Assembly (NCBI GenBank): GCA_029548365.1
Contig: JAKPNN010000029.1
Coordinates: 1 to 64,000 of the forward strand
From: Chloroflexota bacterium
GTDB taxonomy: Bacteria; Chloroflexota; Anaerolineae; Anaerolineales; Anaerolineaceae
DNA: 64,000 nucleotides
Reading direction: 5' to 3'
The translations under genes and the position numbers were made by a program. Shown in pieces: positions 25,592-34,956 of the stretch; positions within the stretch are counted from its first letter, which is position 1, and the number at the start of each line of letters is the position of its first letter. The notes beneath the pieces were generated by a model. It was not told the DNA's origin and made no database searches. It saw only the letters and a program-made list of their open reading frames with translations.

Positions 25592-28516
25592 ATGAGTGAA
25601 AATAAGATGATGACAGCCCGTGACAGTTTGCGTGTGGTCGGAGCACGCGAACACAACCTGAAGAACATCACCGTGGAAATCCCCCGCGATAAGCTGGTGG
25701 TGATCACCGGACTTTCTGGTTCCGGGAAGAGTTCCCTAGCGTTTGACACAATCTTTGCTGAGGGACAGCGGCGCTATGTCGAATCCCTGTCGGCCTATGC
25801 CCGCCAGTTTTTAGGCCAGATGAGCAAACCCGATGTGGAATCGATTGAAGGGCTTTCTCCCGCGGTTTCGATAGATCAAAAATCCACCTCGCACAATCCC
25901 CGCTCTACGGTGGGAACGGTGACCGAGATCTACGATTACCTGCGCCTGTTATATGCTCGCGTGGGCATTCCCCACTGCCCGATCTGTGGACGGGTGGTGC
26001 AGAAACAATCTGCACAGGAGATTATCGAGGCGATCGAAGCCCTGCCCGAGGGCAGTCGCCTGCAGATTCTGGCGCCCCTGGTACGCGAGCGCAAGGGCAC
26101 TTACCAGGCTGTCTTTGATGAGATCCTTAAAGCTGGCTTCGTACGCGCCCGTGTTGATGGCGAAACCCGTTCCCTGGATGATGAAATTATCCTCTCACGC
26201 TATAAAAAACATACCATTGAAGCCGTGGTAGACCGGGTGATCCTGCATGCTTACGAAGATCCTGAAGACGCCAAAGCATCCCGCTCGCGCCTGACCGATT
26301 CCGTTGAAACAGCCCTGAAATTTGGCGATGGATACGTCACTGTGCAAATCCTCTCAGAAGAGGCGGGACAGGATATCCAGTATTCAGAACACCTGGCCTG
26401 CCCGGAGCACGGCAGTGTAATCACCGAGATCGAACCGCGCACCTTTTCCTTTAACACCCCTCATGGCGCCTGTCCTACCTGCCAGGGGCTTGGCAGCCGC
26501 CGGGAAATTGACCCTGATTTGCTGATCCCCGACCGCTCTGTGGCGTTGATCGACGGGGCTATTGCGGATGATTCCTGGCATGGGCCCAAAGAAAATGGCG
26601 GTTATTACTGGCAGATGCTGGAAGCCGTTGCACATCATTATCGCATCGACCTGGAAGCGCCGGTGTCCTCCATCCCCGATGAAAAGCTGAACATCCTTTT
26701 CTATGGTTCCGGCGGTAAAGAGCTGACCGTGTCCTTTTCCGGGCGCAACGGTCGCCAGAGCACCTTCAAAGCATCCTTTGAGGGTGTGATCAACAATATT
26801 GAACGCCGCTATCGCGAGACAAATTCCGAATATGTGCGGAGCAGGATTGGCGAATTTATGAGCGGCAAACCCTGCCCAACCTGCCAGGGTAACCGTTTGC
26901 GCCCAGAAGTTTTGGCGGTGACCGTTGACGGGTTTAATATCGTGGCGGTTACCGCATGGCCGGTAAAACACAGCCTGGAATGGGTCCGGAACCTGGCGGG
27001 TGACGATTCTCCCCTGAGTACGCGCGAACGCTTGATTGCCGACCGCATCCTTAAAGAGATTGAAGGCCGACTGGGCTTCCTGGTCAACGTTGGGCTGGAC
27101 TACCTGACTCTGCAGCGCTCAGCTGGCTCCCTGTCGGGTGGGGAAGCACAGCGTATCCGGCTGGCCACCCAGGTTGGCTCGCGGCTGATGGGCGTTCTAT
27201 ACGTGCTGGATGAGCCCTCTATCGGTCTGCACCCGCGCGACAACGACCGCCTGCTGACCACACTGGAAGGGATGCGCGATCTGGGCAATACCGTCCTGGT
27301 GGTTGAACACGATGACGATACCATCCGCAGGGCAGACTGGATCGTCGATCTGGGTCCCGGCGCTGGCGACCTGGGCGGCGAGGTTGTCGCTGAAGGTCCT
27401 CCGGATACGATCATCAACCATCCCAAATCGATCACCGGCGCCTACCTCTCCGGCAGGATGTACGTCCCCGTGCCTGACAAGCGTCGCGCTGGCAACGGCA
27501 CACACCTGCGTTTGCTTGGCGCCCGGGTGAACAACCTCAAAAATGTCACCCTTGATTTACCTCTGGGCAAGTTTATCTGTGTGACCGGCGTATCCGGATC
27601 GGGAAAATCCTCGCTGCTGATCGACACCCTCTATCGCAGCCTGGTCCGTCAACTGCATGGCGCCCATACGTCACCCGGTGAATACGATTTTATCGAAGGG
27701 CTTGAGCACGTTGACAAGGTCATCAACATCGACCAATCGCCAATCGGCCGCACACCGCGCTCTAACCCCGGCACCTACACCGGTTTATTCGATGCCATCC
27801 GCGATCTGTTCGCCGAATTACCCGAGAGTAAAATGCGCGGCTATAAAAAGGGACGCTTCAGCTTCAACGTCAAGGGGGGACGCTGCGAAGCCTGTGCCGG
27901 TCAGGGGCAGTTGAAGATCGAAATGCAATTCTTGCCCGATATTTATGTACCCTGTGATGTGTGTCACGGCTCGCGTTACAACCGTGAGACGCTGCAAATC
28001 CTGTTTAAAGAAAAGAGCATCGCCGATGTGCTGGATATGACCATCGATGCCGCAATCGGCTTTTTCCAGGCCTTCCCCAAGATTGTTCGCCGATTGGAGA
28101 CTCTGCAGGATGTGGGGCTGGGTTACATCCGGCTGGGTCAATCTGGCACCACGCTCTCAGGCGGCGAGGCACAACGCGTCAAGCTTTCCAAAGAGCTCTC
28201 GCGCCGGTCCACCGGCAGCACCCTGTATGTTCTGGATGAGCCCTCGGTGGGTCTGCACGCGGCCGATGTGCACCGGTTAATTGATGTTTTGCAGCGCCTG
28301 GTGGATGAAGGCAATACCGTGGTGATCATTGAGCACAACCTGGATATCATCAAGGTGTCGGACTGGATCATCGATCTGGGCCCCGAAGGCGGTGATGCTG
28401 GCGGCGAGATCATTGCCGTGGGCGAACCCGAAGAGATCTGCGAAATGGAGCATTCCTACACCGGCCAGTTCATGAAGCGTATCCTTGAATGCAGGAAGTC
28501 AAACCTGCCCGCATGA
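25592..28516 (+). CDS. uvrA: Excinuclease ABC subunit A
   Basis: UvrA finds bulky DNA lesions and loads UvrB in nucleotide excision repair. At 974 residues it has two ABC modules: GLSGSGKSS (about residues 36-44) with [12 protein letters not shown], and GVSGSGKSS (about 664-672) with [12 protein letters not shown]. Zinc segments are CPICG (about 129), a variant CPEH with later CPTC (about 269-297), CPTCQG (about 429) and CEAC with CDVC (about 767-790). The CPEH form replaces the usual second Cys by His. The UvrB-interaction region and signature helices are present. No lexA box was seen next to the promoter. Confidence 0.96.
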   Translation: MSENKMMTARDSLRVVGAREHNLKNITVEIPRDKLVVITGLSGSGKSSLAFDTIFAEGQRRYVESLSAYARQFLGQMSKPDVESIEGLSPAVSIDQKSTSHNPRSTVGTVTEIYDYLRLLYARVGIPHCPICGRVVQKQSAQEIIEAIEALPEGSRLQILAPLVRERKGTYQAVFDEILKAGFVRARVDGETRSLDDEIILSRYKKHTIEAVVDRVILHAYEDPEDAKASRSRLTDSVETALKFGDGYVTVQILSEEAGQDIQYSEHLACPEHGSVITEIEPRTFSFNTPHGACPTCQGLGSRREIDPDLLIPDRSVALIDGAIADDSWHGPKENGGYYWQMLEAVAHHYRIDLEAPVSSIPDEKLNILFYGSGGKELTVSFSGRNGRQSTFKASFEGVINNIERRYRETNSEYVRSRIGEFMSGKPCPTCQGNRLRPEVLAVTVDGFNIVAVTAWPVKHSLEWVRNLAGDDSPLSTRERLIADRILKEIEGRLGFLVNVGLDYLTLQRSAGSLSGGEAQRIRLATQVGSRLMGVLYVLDEPSIGLHPRDNDRLLTTLEGMRDLGNTVLVVEHDDDTIRRADWIVDLGPGAGDLGGEVVAEGPPDTIINHPKSITGAYLSGRMYVPVPDKRRAGNGTHLRLLGARVNNLKNVTLDLPLGKFICVTGVSGSGKSSLLIDTLYRSLVRQLHGAHTSPGEYDFIEGLEHVDKVINIDQSPIGRTPRSNPGTYTGLFDAIRDLFAELPESKMRGYKKGRFSFNVKGGRCEACAGQGQLKIEMQFLPDIYVPCDVCHGSRYNRETLQILFKEKSIADVLDMTIDAAIGFFQAFPKIVRRLETLQDVGLGYIRLGQSGTTLSGGEAQRVKLSKELSRRSTGSTLYVLDEPSVGLHAADVHRLIDVLQRLVDEGNTVVIIEHNLDIIKVSDWIIDLGPEGGDAGGEIIAVGEPEEICEMEHSYTGQFMKRILECRKSNLPA

Positions 28517-28689
28517 CCCATGCCTTTTGGCATGCTGTGGTTGGTCACACCGCTTTGGCAACCAAACTTTCCCCAACTGGATGACTCGACCTAAATTTGA
28601 TAATCGGATAAAATGGAATTATAAATTTATGATATATTTGGGGCTTTCCGGCATGTTTTCCGGAATGATATAGAAAAAGAGGAAATCTT

Positions 28690-29412
28690 ATGAGCAAAAA
28701 AGATGCGAAAAACGTGATTTCATCTTATCGGAAAAAGCAGAAGATGGGACCTTACATCCTTGGTGGACTGGCAATTCTGCTGGTGGTCGTCGGTATTGTT
28801 CTGCTGGTGGTCTACCTGGTCGGTGGCGGGGCTGGCTTACAGCTCTCGTTCTTGAACTCCCCCACCCCAACACAGACAGAGACGCCAACGCCAACGCCTG
28901 TCACACCCACGGCGACCTTCACCATGACCCCTACAGTTACCAACACCCCGACACCTACTTCAACCAGTACACCTTCGGTGCCGTTTGAATACGTGGTCCA
29001 GGAAGGCGACAACTGCACCACCATTGCTGAGAAATTTGAGGTTGATGTGGAAGTTCTCCTGGTGCTCAACAACCTCGATGGCAGGTGTTTCATCACCCCG
29101 GGACAGACCATCCTTATCCCTGCGCCCGGTCAGCAATTGCCCACCCCCACGCCGCTGCCGGATGACACCGCACCGGGAACGCTGATCGAATACCGTGTAC
29201 GACCCAATGACAATCTATTTAACCTGGCTGTGCAATTCAACAGCACGATTGACCGCATCATGGTTGAAACCAACCGTTTCCGCCGCGAAAACAAAATGGA
29301 TGAGATGAAAGATGACACGGACATAAAAGTCGGCGATATTCTGATCATCCCGGTCAATATCGTGCCAACACCGATCCCCACTGCAACGGCAACGGTAACG
29401 CCGACCCCCTGA
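28690..29412 (+). CDS. LysM domain membrane-anchored protein
   Basis: A 240-residue protein. A short basic cytoplasmic N-terminus is followed by one membrane helix (about 19-47) and a Thr/Pro-rich linker (about 57-95). Two LysM-type domains follow: YVVQEGDNCTTIAEKFEV with ITPGQTILIP (about 100-145), and YRVRPNDNLFNLAVQFNS with IKVGDILIIP (about 165-220). The C-terminus is again Thr/Pro-rich. LysM domains bind peptidoglycan or chitin-like glycans, so this probably tethers to the cell wall. AGAGGAA precedes ATG 28690. The 28517-28689 gap holds possible hairpins (CATGCC/GGCATG at 28519-28534; TTCCGG/CCGGAA at 28646-28665). Confidence 0.85.
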   Translation: MSKKDAKNVISSYRKKQKMGPYILGGLAILLVVVGIVLLVVYLVGGGAGLQLSFLNSPTPTQTETPTPTPVTPTATFTMTPTVTNTPTPTSTSTPSVPFEYVVQEGDNCTTIAEKFEVDVEVLLVLNNLDGRCFITPGQTILIPAPGQQLPTPTPLPDDTAPGTLIEYRVRPNDNLFNLAVQFNSTIDRIMVETNRFRRENKMDEMKDDTDIKVGDILIIPVNIVPTPIPTATATVTPTP

Positions 29413-29507
29413 TTCAAGGCCCGAGTTAAAAAACAACACCGCAGCGGCTTGAGCTTTCACCTTGCAAGAAAGCCAGGCTGCTGCGCTTGCTTAAATGAGG
29501 GTGCGGG

Positions 29508-30908
29508 TTACGCGTCCAATTTCCTGTTCAGCGCATCGCGTAGATATAAAATCAAAGTCGAAAGCGCCCGGTCCACTTCGGCCAGTTCGCCCAGGTCGAA
29601 ATCCTTTTGCAGCGAAGGCAAAGCGTTCTGCCAGGACTCAAGGGAAACCAGCAACTTGTGAGCATCTTCACTTAACGCCTTCGGCACAGGGGCACGCATT
29701 TCCACGACCTTTGCAAGCAGCGGCTGGACTGTGTCCAGATCGTGGGCTTGTAGCGCATCCTTTACAAAATCTGCTGTTTCCGGGTTCTTGGCCAGACTTA
29801 ACAATGCCTTTTTACCCTCCGGGGTCAGGAAATCAACCTCAGCCAGGCATTGCGCAACCGCCCGCCTAACATACAGGTTAAGATCCTCCGAAAGGTCAAC
29901 CAGATCCGCCAGGGCGTCCTGCTCTAAAAGCCGGGTGAGCGCAATCACTGCCTGGGGGCGAACAAAGGGGTTGGGGTCGCTGAAGGCAATCTCGCGCACA
30001 TCATCAATTGAGACCTTATCACCCCATTTCGAAACCGCGGCCAGCGCTGTTTCGCGTACAGTGATGGCTTTGTCTTTAAGCAACGGACGAATTAATGGCA
30101 AGGCTGCAGTGTAATCTGCCTTGATCATCATTTCAATCAGGTTGCGGCGCAAGCTATTACTGGGATCATTCAACAAGGGTGAAAGGATCGCTGCGGCTTC
30201 CTCGGCATTCATATCAACCAGAGCCTCCACCGCTGCACTTCGCAATCCTACCTCATGCTCAGCTATTCCAACCAAGGTGGGGATCGCTTCCCTGGTGTTT
30301 AACCGGGTCAAGGCTTCAATGTAAAGTTTGGGAAGTTTGAGATCATGCTTGCCATTGGTTTGCATCAGATCCTGCAATGCTTGTAAGATTAAACCGCTGC
30401 AAGAATCCAATTGTAACCACCCGCATACCCTGACCGCAGCCAGATGGACCAGGTACTCATCTGATTGTAAGAACGCCGGTAATCGATTTTCAATCCGCTG
30501 GGGGTCGATACGCGCGATCGCCAGGATGGCCGCTTGCACAACAATCGGTTCTGCATCATCCAAACATGCCTCAATTTGGTTGACTGCCTGGGCGGCTCCC
30601 AGCAGCCCCAGTGAATTAACTGCTGCCGCGCAGACATAATGATTCGGGTCGTCAATTGCGGTCAATAAATGTGAAACCACCTCCGCCGCTGGCAATTCCA
30701 CAGAGCGCCCAAGGGCTTCCGCTGCTGCAGAACGAACAAATCCATTGGGGTCCTGTAATAATTTCATCAGGATATCAGGCCTGGACTTCAATTCCCCCAG
30801 GCGCTTGGCAGCAAATGACCGGTCGCGGGGATTACGGGACTGGATCAGTGCTAAACAGCGTTCAACTTCTTCTGATTTATCTTTATTTCTTTTTAGGTGG
30901 TCGTCCAT
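29508..30908 (-). CDS. HEAT-repeat protein
   Basis: A 466-residue protein built almost entirely from about ten helical HEAT-like repeats, each about 31-40 residues (for example RSFAAKRLGEL, FVRSAAAEALG, YVCAAAVNSLGLLG, LRSAAVEALVDM, ITVRETALAAVSKWG, FVRPQAVIALTRLLE, YVRRAVAQCLAEV). It has no signal peptide or catalytic motif. Such repeats form protein-binding superhelices, as in phycobilin-lyase-like or scaffold proteins. It follows rsmG by 41 bases on the same strand, so it may be an operon partner. The binding partner is unknown. Confidence 0.8.
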   Translation of the reverse strand: MDDHLKRNKDKSEEVERCLALIQSRNPRDRSFAAKRLGELKSRPDILMKLLQDPNGFVRSAAAEALGRSVELPAAEVVSHLLTAIDDPNHYVCAAAVNSLGLLGAAQAVNQIEACLDDAEPIVVQAAILAIARIDPQRIENRLPAFLQSDEYLVHLAAVRVCGWLQLDSCSGLILQALQDLMQTNGKHDLKLPKLYIEALTRLNTREAIPTLVGIAEHEVGLRSAAVEALVDMNAEEAAAILSPLLNDPSNSLRRNLIEMMIKADYTAALPLIRPLLKDKAITVRETALAAVSKWGDKVSIDDVREIAFSDPNPFVRPQAVIALTRLLEQDALADLVDLSEDLNLYVRRAVAQCLAEVDFLTPEGKKALLSLAKNPETADFVKDALQAHDLDTVQPLLAKVVEMRAPVPKALSEDAHKLLVSLESWQNALPSLQKDFDLGELAEVDRALSTLILYLRDALNRKLDA

Positions 30909-30949
30909 TACTACTTAAGTTTACTACATTCCGGATTTATCCGGCTTTC

Positions 30950-31666
30950 TCACAGAATGGGTCGTTTGGAGGGTATACCGGTACGGCGTGGATATTCATC
31001 GGGAGTTTGGGCAACTTTATCCACTATGACAATAAAGCGTTCCTCCACGACTCCTGGCAACTCGATGTGAACCAGTTTATGCAGTTTTCCCCCCAGCAGG
31101 TGGATCGCCCGGCTGGCGCTGTGAGTTTCCACCGGGGCGGTTTCCCCCTTCATCGCCATCACCTTGCCGTTCCGGTGAATCAAGGGCAGCAGGTACTCCA
31201 TCAGAATGGGCATGCGGGCAACAGCATGCGCCACCGCCAGATCATAGGTCTGGCGGTGATCCAGGTCCTGACCGACCACCTCAGCGCGTTCAGACAAAAT
31301 GGTTACCTGTTCCAATCCGAGGCGCTGGACAATGTGGCGGCAAAACTCCGCCTTCTTTCCTACCGATTCAACCAGCGTAACCCGGGTTTTGGGCCACAAC
31401 ACCTTCAGTACCAAACCGGGAAAGCCGGCGCCGGTGCCCACGTCGATCAGCCGTTCAGGCGGTACGCGCTGGCCCCAGGCTTTCTGAACCGTCATCGAGT
31501 CGAGAAAATGTTTAACCCGCACGCTTTCAGGATCGTTAACCGCAGTGAGATTAACTTTCTGATTCCATTCTAAAAGCTCATTTTCGTAGATTTTCAGCAG
31601 GGCGATTTTTTCACTTGAAAGCTCAAATCCTAACACGGACCTGACCTGGTCGATAAGTTTTTGCAT
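30950..31666 (-). CDS. rsmG: 16S rRNA (guanine527-N7)-methyltransferase
   Basis: RsmG (GidB) methylates G527 of 16S rRNA using S-adenosylmethionine. It is 238 residues, with the N-terminal NLTAVNDPESVRVKHFLDS region (about 39-57), the SAM site DVGTGAGFPGLVLK (about 75-88) and the LVES acidic loop. The AVAHAVARM segment (about 144-152) follows. The ATG at 31666 fits the family length. In many bacteria it pairs with mnmG, which is absent here. A 6-bp hairpin (AACCGC/GCGGTT, about 31690-31710) lies in its leader. Confidence 0.95.
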   Translation of the reverse strand: MQKLIDQVRSVLGFELSSEKIALLKIYENELLEWNQKVNLTAVNDPESVRVKHFLDSMTVQKAWGQRVPPERLIDVGTGAGFPGLVLKVLWPKTRVTLVESVGKKAEFCRHIVQRLGLEQVTILSERAEVVGQDLDHRQTYDLAVAHAVARMPILMEYLLPLIHRNGKVMAMKGETAPVETHSASRAIHLLGGKLHKLVHIELPGVVEERFIVIVDKVAQTPDEYPRRTGIPSKRPIL

Positions 31667-31825
31667 GCGAAGTTGTTTCCTATCCTGAACAACCGCAGTA
31701 TTTCAGCGGTTTTGTCCCGATAATTTAGATCATCGTCGGGCAACGAATGATCAGATCGAACAAGCTAATTTTAACCACAACGCACCGGAAATACCAAGTT
31801 CATATCCTTCCCCCTGGATATTTCA

Positions 31826-32701
31826 TTAAAGAGTCGCCTTGCGCTCTTTTCCAAAAATCTGTGAAACAAGCGTGCCGATTAATATCAAACCAGCGCCGAG
31901 CAAATCGCGCGCTGCCATCGCTTCATGGAGGAACAACCAACCACCCAGGCCGGCAAAAGCGCCCTCCAGGCTGAGGATGATGACCGCATGGGTTGGGTTA
32001 GCAGTACGCTGCGCGATGACTTGCAGGGTATAAGCCAGACCCACTGATAAAAATGACCCGTACAGAAGAGTCCACAAGCCATCGCGAATTCCGCTAATGC
32101 TAATCGGCTCAAAAAACAGTGCGGCAGCCAGGCTCAGAAACCCGCAAACGGCAAACTGCAAGCATGCCAGCTGCACCGGTCCTACAGGGTCGGCATATTT
32201 GGCAATCAGGTGCACATGCACTGCCCAGATAAAAGCCCCGGTGAAGAGAACAAGGTCATAGGGTGAGATCGTCCATCCACCTTTGAATGACAGCAGGTAC
32301 AATCCGGCTACTGCCAGTAGCGCGCCGGTCCAATGGGCGATATGTGTGCGCTGCCCCCAGAAAAAAGCCAGCAAGGGCACCAGGATCACGTACAATCCGG
32401 TAATAAAGCCGCCCTTGCCAGCAGTTGTTCCCATTAATCCCACCTGTTGCAGTGATGAAGCGATAAACAGAACCACGCCCGTCAATCCAATCGGCACAGC
32501 GCAGGTTTTCAGGCTGAACCCTGTTGAAGCTGGATTCTTCCTGCGCTGCCAGATCAGAATCGGCACCAGGGAAAGCGCGCCCAGGCTGAAGCGGATCCCG
32601 TTAAAAGTAAACGGCCCCATATGGGACATGCCAACTCGTTGGGCAACGAAGGCAAAGCCCCAAATGGCAGCCGTTAATAGTAATAAGAGGTCGACCTTCA
32701 A
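31826..32701 (-). CDS. EamA/DMT family transporter
   Basis: A 291-residue integral membrane protein with ten predicted helices in two homologous EamA halves. The first is the start of the protein (LLLLLTAAIWGFAFVAQRVG) and the second begins near residue 150 (YDLVLFTGAFIWAVHVHLIAK). It is a drug/metabolite exporter-type protein; the substrate is unknown. The TTG start at 32701 is kept because the first helix begins directly there. It lies seven bases after the stop of the sodX-like gene, so it is the last cistron of the sodN operon. Confidence 0.82.
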   Translation of the reverse strand: MKVDLLLLLTAAIWGFAFVAQRVGMSHMGPFTFNGIRFSLGALSLVPILIWQRRKNPASTGFSLKTCAVPIGLTGVVLFIASSLQQVGLMGTTAGKGGFITGLYVILVPLLAFFWGQRTHIAHWTGALLAVAGLYLLSFKGGWTISPYDLVLFTGAFIWAVHVHLIAKYADPVGPVQLACLQFAVCGFLSLAAALFFEPISISGIRDGLWTLLYGSFLSVGLAYTLQVIAQRTANPTHAVIILSLEGAFAGLGGWLFLHEAMAARDLLGAGLILIGTLVSQIFGKERKATL

Positions 32702-32708
32702 GAGGCGC

Positions 32709-33020
32709 TCAGTTCTTCCGGTCGGAATGATTACGAATGTGCCAGATCACCTTGCTGTGCACCCGTTTTCGTGGAACCGCTCCGAAATTGCGGCTATCAG
32801 TACTGGCAATCTGCGTGCCGCGCACTTCAAAGAACTGGCCACCTTCCAGCACGCGGTGAACGCGCTTGAGCAGCGTGCCATAGCCAGGTTGTTGAAAGAC
32901 GATCACATCGCCAGTTTTGATCTTCCCGGCAGGGAAGGGAACGTCAGCAGCCAGGACATAATCGCCCTCGCGAAAATCAGGCCACAGGCTCGAACCGCGC
33001 ACCTTAAGCAGGCGGACCAT
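32709..33020 (-). CDS. sodX: S26 family peptidase, probable SodN maturation peptidase
   Basis: A 103-residue soluble S26-type peptidase lacking a membrane helix. It has the nucleophile Ser11 in GSSLWP, the DYVLAADVP strand, the DVIVFQQPG region and Lys52 (LLKRV) as the expected general base. Small soluble S26 proteases next to nickel-SOD genes (SodX) cleave the SodN propeptide to expose the N-terminal His. It begins five bases after sodN, which supports the same operon and role. Direct assignment rests on this context. Confidence 0.85.
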   Translation of the reverse strand: MVRLLKVRGSSLWPDFREGDYVLAADVPFPAGKIKTGDVIVFQQPGYGTLLKRVHRVLEGGQFFEVRGTQIASTDSRNFGAVPRKRVHSKVIWHIRNHSDRKN

Positions 33021-33025
33021 ACGGA

Positions 33026-33529
33026 TTAAAGGAGCGGAACAACGATTTCATCGGTGACCGGGAAGGGAGCCGCCACCCGTTTTGTTTCCTTGCCTTTGAT
33101 CTGCCAGAAAATTTCTGCAAACTCATTAACCGCTTCCAGCAGCGCCACGCCTGACTCACGGTCAACGGTTTGGCGGGCTTTGGAGCCAAGCTGCAGAATT
33201 TTGTGCACCAGGCCGGATAGTTGTGGGTAGGATTCGATGTGCTGGTCTTTGATGAAATCACCCCAGATAACCCGGATCTCGTGCTTGGTTAATTCTGCGT
33301 GTTCTTCTTTAACCGCCACATAGCGCGCCATGCTGTTGAGATATTCTGCATCGATAGTGTCGCTATGAGCTTCAACCAGGCCGTCGATCAGGTCAATCAT
33401 GCGAATTACGGTCAGCGCACCGATCAATGCAAGGTGCGGATCATAAATACCGCAGGGTATATCGCAATGGGCGTCCACAACCTCAACAGGGTTATGCTGG
33501 TCTATTTTTCGGGCGATTTTGTGTAACAT
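33026..33529 (-). CDS. sodN: Nickel superoxide dismutase (precursor)
   Basis: It dismutates superoxide with a nickel centre. The 167-residue precursor has a 20-residue propeptide ending before His21. The nickel hook HCDIPCGIY (21-29) has His21, Cys22 and Cys26, and the helical bundle follows (about 38-150). The start at 33529 is set by GGAGG seven to eight bases before the ATG. The downstream S26 peptidase gene fits removal of the propeptide. Nickel uptake genes are not in view. Confidence 0.95.
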   Translation of the reverse strand: MLHKIARKIDQHNPVEVVDAHCDIPCGIYDPHLALIGALTVIRMIDLIDGLVEAHSDTIDAEYLNSMARYVAVKEEHAELTKHEIRVIWGDFIKDQHIESYPQLSGLVHKILQLGSKARQTVDRESGVALLEAVNEFAEIFWQIKGKETKRVAAPFPVTDEIVVPLL

Positions 33530-33580
33530 GTTTACCTCCAGTTTAGTGTTGATAATGGTTTACGAGCACTTGTCGAGATC

Positions 33581-33609
33581 ATTATATTTTTTATAACATG
33601 GTTCTGCAA
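33581..33609 (-). promoter_or_regulatory. Promoter of sodN with an AT-rich palindrome
   Basis: Minus-strand TTGCAG (33609-33604) and a perfect TATAAT (33586-33581) are separated by 17 bases. The -10 is part of an inverted A/T repeat (TTATA-TTTTTT-TATAA, 33582-33597). Such symmetry is common for Fur/Nur-type metal operators, but no match to a specific consensus is claimed. Confidence 0.6.
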
Positions 33610-33704
33610 ATTAATGGTAAAACCGCGTAGGTTTATACCAGAATGCTGGTTGATTCAACAGATTTTGATGCAATGCGAGCCTGACCCAAACAATCCGGAC
33701 CGCT

Positions 33705-34691
33705 TCAATCCCGGGTATGGTTTCGGTAAGCGCTGATCACAGCCATCAATGCTGCCATGTCATCCAGCCTTGCCGCACATTTTGAAAGGGCCAGACGCGG
33801 CAGCAAGCGGGCTTCTCCACCGCCATGACGCAGGACAGCATCCCGCAAGGGTTCCAGCAGATTTTCACCCAGCAGATCCGCCGGATGACCGAAGACTGCC
33901 AACTCCGGGTCGAGGGTAAGAACCAGCCACAGCAAGGCTTTTCCCAGGTACTCGGCAGATTCGGCGATCACCTGCTGTGCTTCTTCCTGCCCAGCGTTAA
34001 CCGCGCTGACGAATTCATAGGGTTTTGGCGGTACAGGCCAGAGCCCGGGATAGCGGTTGTGGGCTAATTCTGCCATACCCAATCCGCTGGCGAACCCGGT
34101 CAGAGAACCTGGATAACCCAGACCAGCTGGTCCGGCTGGAGCCATGCGCATGGATCCAATCTCTCCGGCAGCATCATTTGCCCCGTGATAGATTTTCCCA
34201 TTCTTGATAATGCCGGCGGAAACCACCGGTTCCAGGTCCAGGAAGATTTGATCTGGCACGCCAACCCCGGCGCCAAAAACCATCTCTGCCAGTGCACCGG
34301 CATTACTGCGATGTTCGATCATAACCGGCAGGTTGTAGCGGACTCCCAGGCGGCCTTTGAGCGGCACATCGTCCCATTTGGGCAAATCGGGTGCAGATAT
34401 GACAATACCCCGGCTGAAATCTACTGAACCACTGACCGCCACCGAAATCACCTCGGGGCTGCTTAATCCCTGGGCCCGGCAGACTTTGAGCAGCGTATCC
34501 GCCAGAGCACAAATGGCATCGAATGCCTCCGGGAAGGGTTGTCCGGAGATTGCTTCCATTTGGGTTCGCTCGTAGATCAACCCGGTCACATCCCCAAAGA
34601 CTGCGCTGGTTTTCTGCCCGCTAATGTTTATTCCCAAGATTTTCGCGGTTGGACTCAGATCATTCAAGATCTCAAGTGGTCGTGATGTCAT
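33705..34691 (-). CDS. ROK-fold protein, probably not an active sugar kinase
   Basis: A 328-residue protein of ROK type (no HTH in the N-terminus). The phosphate motif near residue 20 reads GINISGQKTSAVF, not the usual DxGGTK. The catalytic END-A-N is EHRSN (about residue 145), with the expected Asp replaced by Arg. The zinc-binding GHx(9)CxCGxxGCxE region is GSMRMAPAGPAGLGYPGS, without His or Cys. Residues around VVSAGIIKNGKIYHGANDAAGEIG are retained. It may bind a sugar without phosphorylating it. A TTG at 34706 is a possible earlier start. Confidence 0.75.
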   Translation of the reverse strand: MTSRPLEILNDLSPTAKILGINISGQKTSAVFGDVTGLIYERTQMEAISGQPFPEAFDAICALADTLLKVCRAQGLSSPEVISVAVSGSVDFSRGIVISAPDLPKWDDVPLKGRLGVRYNLPVMIEHRSNAGALAEMVFGAGVGVPDQIFLDLEPVVSAGIIKNGKIYHGANDAAGEIGSMRMAPAGPAGLGYPGSLTGFASGLGMAELAHNRYPGLWPVPPKPYEFVSAVNAGQEEAQQVIAESAEYLGKALLWLVLTLDPELAVFGHPADLLGENLLEPLRDAVLRHGGGEARLLPRLALSKCAARLDDMAALMAVISAYRNHTRD

Positions 34692-34956
34692 GCTGTCTGC
34701 TGTCAACTCCTCGTCATTTGCTTATTGTAATGATTATACGATATCCTGAAGCAGATGCACCCGGGATAATTGAGTCTGGCACGCCATCCACTACCGCCAC
34801 TTTACACAAATTGCCTGTGCTTGACATTCGCCCAAACACTTAAATCATCAAAACCGGCGATTTCTTTGACTTTTGTTCACGATTGTCTTAAAATTGGGGA
34901 TTGCGTGTCATTATCTAAATAGCATGATATTTTAAGGAATTAGGAAGGTCTCTTAG

